Assembly (NCBI GenBank): GCA_963555705.1
Contig: OY743181.1
Span: forward strand, 26,850,513-26,914,512
From: Ligustrum vulgare
Taxonomy: Eukaryota > Streptophyta > Magnoliopsida > Lamiales > Oleaceae
Reading direction: 5' to 3'
Length of the DNA stretch: 64,000 nucleotides
The position numbers and the translations under genes are program-made. The notes under the pieces were generated by a model that was given only the letters and a program-made list of their open reading frames with translations, did not search any database and had not been told where the DNA came from. This document shows positions 58,948 to 64,000 of the stretch, one piece after another (positions within the stretch are counted from its first letter, which is position 1; each line of letters begins with the position of its first letter).

Positions 58948-60250
58948 AAATAAAATATTTTATAAATTATTACAGTGTTACTAAGTGGAAGCTAAACTGT
59001 GTTACATATTTACAAAAACTTTGGATATGGGTGTATGGGGACAGGGCAAAACTCTTTGCATTTTATGGTTCTCAACTTGGAAATTATTGTATTCCTGCAT
59101 TTGTATTTATAGGAAACATTTTCTGTATATTTAACTATCTTTCCCTCATCCAAAGAGAGACAGTTGTGGTACAGTACATAGTGTAACTGGAAAATCAGTT
59201 TACTCGTGACATGTTTATGAGATTTTATTCCTGTTTTTAATATTTGAATTTATTAATATCCGAACCAATTTATGCTTGCCTGTTTTGGTTGAAATACGCA
59301 TGTCGAATTTTATAAAACTAAACTAATTGAATATGCACGAAGATTTCTTCAGATTGTAGATATTTTTTTTCTAATAAAAAGTATTCTTGATATGTTTTAT
59401 ATGTTAAACTAAAATAAGCACAAAAGGGCCCTTACAAGAATTGTTGATGCATATTTGTTCGTCCTAAACTTGTAGCCTATTCGAGTATGAGCTATTTGTT
59501 CGTTATTGCATTTAGTTAATTCTGCTATTAGAATGACAATCCAATACACATTTATTTTAGTCATACAACATCCTTGGCAATGAGTTCGATAACTCCCTCA
59601 CATGAATTGTATGAGCGGCCCAACCATGTATAATGTACATAGATAATATAAGGCTCATGCCTTACCATAACAAAAGTAAACAAATGCCGAAGGGAAATGT
59701 ATTCAAAGTAACAAAATATGGAAATAACTAGGGGATACATGAGGAGGGGAGGGAGTAAACTAGTCATCACTACCATCGTTTTGAGTGCCTTCATCCTCCA
59801 TATTGTCAAGACTATATATCTTTGATTCGGTGTTAACACTCGACGATCTCATTCATCAACCCACGCATGTCAGCAAAGAAGGAGGTTTGAGCTCGAGTCA
59901 AAGCATTGAAATTGGCTCATGTCTCAACTTGAAAGCCTCAAATTCAGTGGGAGACACATGTTTGGGAACTACAAATGTCGTAGCCTCACCTCTAGCAAAT
60001 GAGTATCATGGGGAAGTGCATGAGCATCATAACAAGGGGCCATTAGGTCGGTATTTCTAAATACTACCTGATAAGAATCATTTCGATCAAATCGACTATT
60101 ATACACTAGCACTTCATCCAACATCTCAAACAACTTTGCAATGTCATATGACCTAACCTTAAAGGCTTTCCCCTTCACATACATATCAAAGGTATCTAGA
60201 GTCTTCCCTTGATGATTGAGCAATTCACCTCTAGCATCAGCATTGACATA
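58948..60250. other. Unassigned interval with unrecognised frames
   Basis: Minus-strand frames at 59,561-59,839 and 59,969-60,223 are open for 84-92 codons. The second has LNHQGKTLDTFDMYVKGKAF and YDIAKLFEMLDEVLVYNSRF. They look like pieces of one decayed transposon-type protein, but I recognise no family. The rest is non-coding. Confidence 0.35.
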
Positions 60251-60269
60251 AAAGATTCAAATCCTTTGA

Positions 60270-63200
60270 TTGGACAGATATTCACAATGGCACGTCCCGA
60301 TAATGCTAATGTCATCTTAGGTATTTGATTCGGGTGCTACGCACTTTTTCGTATCTTTACGCTTCCTAATTCGTGTATATAATTTGACTTCTCTACCTTT
60401 TAACCAAGATATTGTCATTCCATTTGTTTCTACCCAACATGCTAAATTTTATATTCCTAATATAATTATACATATAAACGTTGACTTCTCTATGGAACTC
60501 ATTGTTTTTTACTTCCACAAATTCAGTAAAATTCTTGTTATGGATTGGTTATCCAATAAGGGAGTCATGATTGATTGTAAGGTGAGAACTTTAAAATTTC
60601 CTGAGATGAATTAATTTTCTTTCAAATACCCAAGAAAACCTTGAAAAATATTATCTCAGCAACCAAATCCACAAAAATTATAAATTAAGGATATTCTGGA
60701 TTTTGGATAAGTATATATTAGTTAGATAACAAAATTTCCATAAACATATATTCCTTACACCTAGTGCAAGAATTCCAATAATTCCCTGATGAATTTTTTG
60801 GAATGACCACCCAATCGAGAAATTAAATTTGGTATCAAGAGTAATCCCAGGTACTCAACCTCAATAAAAAATCTCATGCAGAATGGCCCCATCAGAACTA
60901 AAAGAACTGAGAACTCAATTAGATGATCCTTTGAGCCAAGGATTCATTCAACCAAGTACACCTTCGTAGGGTACACCAGTACTATCTGTAAAGAATAATC
61001 AATGAGTCTCTACATTGATTATTTTAAATTAAATATAGTTATAATAAGAATTAAAGATCATCTTCTGCGAATAGATGATCTATTAGATCAACTTCAAGGT
61101 GCAATAACCTTCTCAAAAATCAATTTCCATTCTGGATGCCACCAATTGAAAATCAGAGAAGAATAATTTTGAAATATGCATTTAGTATTCAATATGGACA
61201 TTTAGAGTTCTTTGTAATGTCATTTGTATTGACAAAGGCTCAAGATGTGTTTATGGATCTTATGAGTCAAATATTTAAGGAATATTTAGACAAGTTTCAT
61301 TGTATTTATTGAGACATAATGATATATTCGAAATCTCGAGATGACCATATTAATCATCTCCGAGCTATTCTCGAAATCCTAAGTCAGAAATAATTAACGC
61401 CAAGTTTTCAAAGTATAAATTTTGGTTGGAGAAAGTTAACTTCATTTTACATGTGGTAGAGAAGGATGGTATCTCAGTGGATCCTAGTGAGATCAAGATT
61501 GTATTAGATTACTGTCAGCATACTACTCCTATAGAGATACAAAGTTTTTTCAAACTTGCTGGAAATTATCGTCGATTTCTTCAAGATTTCTCAAACATTT
61601 ATAATCCACTTACTCGACTAACTTGCAAGAATATTAATTTAAGTGGACTGATGAATGCAAGAAGAGTTTTCAAGAACTTAAGACACATCTCACAAATGCT
61701 CCTGTATTTAATATACCACATGGAAGCGATAGCTTCACTATTTATAGAGATGTATCTACGAAGGCATTATGATGCGTCTTGATGGAAAATGGAAAAAGTA
61801 ATTGCTTATGCATCCCAATAGTTGAACCATATTAGCGAAATTATCCTACTCATGATCTAGAATTGACAACCATTTTCTTTGCCGCAAAGATTTGGTTTCA
61901 TTATTTATGTGGTGAGAAGTATGAGATCGTAATGGATTATAAGAGTTTGAAGTATTTCTTCACACAACAAGACTTGAACATACCACAACGTAGATGGTTG
62001 GAACTAATAAAGGACTTTGATTGTACTATAAATTATATTTGAGGAAAACAAATGTTATGGGTGACCTGTTAAGTAGAAATAGTCATATTCTAAAGAGACT
62101 GAAGGAACTTTATAAGGAAGTAGAGAATTCAATTTATAAATTCTAAACCCATGACGGATTATATTTAGTGCATTGGTAATACAACCTACCTTTGTAGAGA
62201 GAATTAAAGAAGGAAAAAAGATTAACCTATTTTCTAGTAAGATCCACAAAAATCTGGCAAAAGAAAATCCAACTAAGTACAATACCTCTCCTTGAGGAAC
62301 CCTAACATATAAGAATAGGATGTATGTACCATAGTAAAATGATTGCGATATGATATTTTACACGAAGCTCAAAGTACTCATTATTCAGCACACCCTGGAG
62401 CAACCAAATTATATCAAGAATTAAATCCTTGTATTGGTGGCCAGACATGAAACGAGAAATTGCAAAATTTGTGGTCAAATGTCTCACTTGCCAACAAGTT
62501 AAGGCTGAAATTCGATGATCAGCAGATACTTTGCAAGCACGTCAGATCCTATAATGGAAATAAGTGACGAAAACAATGGATTTCATTAATGGACTACTAA
62601 AAGTCACTAATGGCTTCAATGCAATATAGGTAATCAGTGATCGATTGATAAAATTTTCACATTTTCTACCCATCAAGATGCTTTGAAGATGAAAAAGTTG
62701 TCTACTTTATACATTCAAGAGATAGTGAAGTTGCATGGAAAATCTATCACTAATACTTCAGATCGCAAGCCCGATACATATCTCGATCTTGGAAAGAAGT
62801 ACATAATTTCTTAGGAACGAAATTAAACTTCCGTACTTCCTTTCATCCATAGAAAGATGGACAGTTCGAACATACCATTCAAACTCTAGAAAATATGCTT
62901 CGTGCATGCGTGTTAGAGTTTTCCCGGAATTGAGATCATTACCACCCTTGATCGAACTCTCGTTTAGCAACAATTATCATGCTTACATTCAAATGTCTCC
63001 TTTCAAAGCATTATATGGTAGAAAATGCCGACCGTTGATATATTAGAATGAGATGGACGAGAATAAGATTTTGATCTCCAAAATGGTAAAAAACATAATT
63101 GAGGCAATAGGGAATAAAAATGAGGTTATAGCAGCACAAGATCGACAACGAAGTTATGTTGATAAACATTACAGGTCATTAGAATTTGCAATTGGAGATA

Positions 63201-63610
63201 AGGTCTTTATTCTTATATCTTCGATCAAGAGATTATTATGATTTGGAAAGAGAGGAAAGTTAACTCCACAGTTTATCGAACCCTTCGAAATTTTGGGAAG
63301 AATTGAAAAAGTAGATTATAGGTTGAATTATCTGAACATATGAAAAGAATGCTTGATGTATTTCATGTATCTACCCTTCAGAAGTACATACCCGATCCTT
63401 CCCATATTCTATCTGAAATACCCATAGATATTCTACCTAGACTGACTCTCAAAGAAAAGTCAGTAACAATCTTGATGCATGATATTAAGAAACTTTGAAA
63501 TAAGGAAATGTCGTTAGTATGGGTGTTATGCTGAAGGAGGCTATAGAAGAAGAAACATGGGAATGAGATAATGAGATAATGTCTCAACACTCAGAACTCT
63601 TCGCCTAGGT
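60270..63610 (+). pseudogene. Ty3/Gypsy pol region (protease, RT, RNase H, integrase), decayed
   Basis: All pol domains are recognisable in order. Protease is at 60,325-60,610, with the catalytic FDSGATHFFVS and later VMDWLSNKGVMIDC. RT is at 60,900-61,650, with YGHLEFFV-like text, a YxDD region decayed to Y*DI followed by MIYSKSRDDHINHL, and ISVDPSEIKIVLDYCQ. RNase H is at 61,680-62,080 (IAYASQ, TDHKSLKYF-like text). Integrase is at 62,340-63,000, with a zinc-binding H..H and WWPDMKREIAKFVVKCLTCQ. The C-terminal module is at 63,050-63,400, with DRQRSYVDKHYRSLEFAIGD, KVFILIS and FHVSTLQKYIPDPSH. Dozens of stops and several frameshifts are scattered evenly. The left end is truncated: no gag, primer site or 5' LTR. 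The gene once made the replication and integration enzymes of a chromovirus-like element. Confidence 0.85.
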
Positions 63611-63615
63611 GATTT

Positions 63616-63636
63616 CGGGGGGAAATTCTTTTAAGA
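63616..63636 (+). promoter_or_regulatory. Polypurine tract before the Gypsy 3' LTR
   Basis: cggggggaaattc lies between the end of pol and the LTR start. About 15 bp separate it from TGTAAC, which is somewhat more than usual. Confidence 0.45.
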
Positions 63637-63645
63637 AGTGTTGAT

Positions 63646-64000
63646 TGTAACATCTCGAAAAATTAAGACATCGCCATTTGCTCGTTTTTATGTAATGAGT
63701 TGCTTTTTGAATCTTTTATGAAAATAAAATTAGGAAAAATTAAAAAATAATGGGAAAAGGAATTTTAGGAAAAACAGCTGAAAACATCTATTTTTCATTA
63801 GAAGTACTTGATATATCGGAGATATAATTTTGAAACGAACTTCAAGAATATGAAATCAATTTATAAGTTCGACCCACAAATTATCCGGTGAATTTGAATA
63901 ATAACTCGTTACCGAAAGTCTCGATAACTTTTTTATTGTCTTATTTGACAATCCATAACTTTCTCAATGGTTGGCCTTTTCTTGCATGGTAAAATGCATG
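63646..64000 (+). mobile_element. 3' LTR of the Ty3/Gypsy element, cut by window edge
   Basis: It starts TGTAACATCTCGAAAAATTA, a common opening of Gypsy LTRs in plants, just downstream of the pol remnant and purine tract. It runs out of the window, so its length and 3' end are unknown. Confidence 0.65.

Noticed and set aside
60270..63610. Possible endogenous pararetrovirus (caulimovirus-like) pol
   Set aside because: The DSGATH protease, integrase with a zinc-binding region and C-terminal module, purine tract and TGTAAC LTR start all point to a Ty3/Gypsy LTR element. No movement or coat protein was seen.

Overview
The window is AT-rich, intron-rich nuclear DNA of a flowering plant, most likely a eudicot. 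The evidence is one spliced plant cell-wall gene (a GAUT1-type galacturonosyltransferase) inside a dense nest of plant transposable elements: Athila-type and other Ty3/Gypsy LTR elements, a Cassandra-like 5S-bearing LTR, MULE, hAT, PIF/Harbinger, Stowaway and Helitron elements. I cannot name the species. The only gene that looks functional is GAUT1. All other coding-like stretches are broken transposon genes or chance frames.

Layout. 1-4.1 kb: start of an Athila-type element on the minus strand (gag start, tRNA-Asp-type PBS, LTR). Its LTR is split by a solo LTR, which itself holds a hAT-like MITE. 4.2-7.0 kb: a solo Gypsy LTR with a perfect 5-bp target duplication. 7.2-19.2 kb: a composite of two Athila-like elements with two gag-protease cassettes in tandem and no reverse transcriptase or integrase. 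19.2-23.4 kb: unassigned repeats, a 324-bp tandem duplication and a reversed Gypsy RT fragment. 23.6-23.9 kb: Cassandra-like solo LTR. 25.4-29.4 kb: a mudrA pseudogene facing a DUF1985/ULP-like pseudogene, as in ULP-carrying (Kaonashi-type) MULEs. 30.9-33.9 kb: an almost complete but disabled hAT element. 34.2-43.3 kb: GAUT1, ten coding exons encoding about 686 residues. Its large introns 1 and 8 hold MITEs and microsatellites.

43.6-59 kb is the most unusual part. It is a Helitron cluster on the minus strand, with RPA1-like pseudogenes and a roughly 4.5-kb array. In that array pyrimidine-rich CCCACC repeats and GTCAC repeats on the left are mirrored as GTGAC and GGGTGG repeats on the right, around a centre near 48,604. 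A 3.2-kb tandem duplication follows (51,181-55,767 and 55,768-about 58,947). Copy 1 carries a 1,421-bp Helitron and copy 2 preserves the exact empty A|T site. 60.2-64 kb: a heavily decayed Ty3/Gypsy protease-RT-RNase H-integrase region ending in a polypurine tract and the start of a 3' LTR.

The elements do not form a pathway with GAUT1. They set its context: a hAT lies under 300 bp upstream of its likely TATA box, MITEs sit in its introns, and the Helitron cluster begins just beyond its 3' end. All boundaries and splice sites were read by eye from the sequence. No database search was run.
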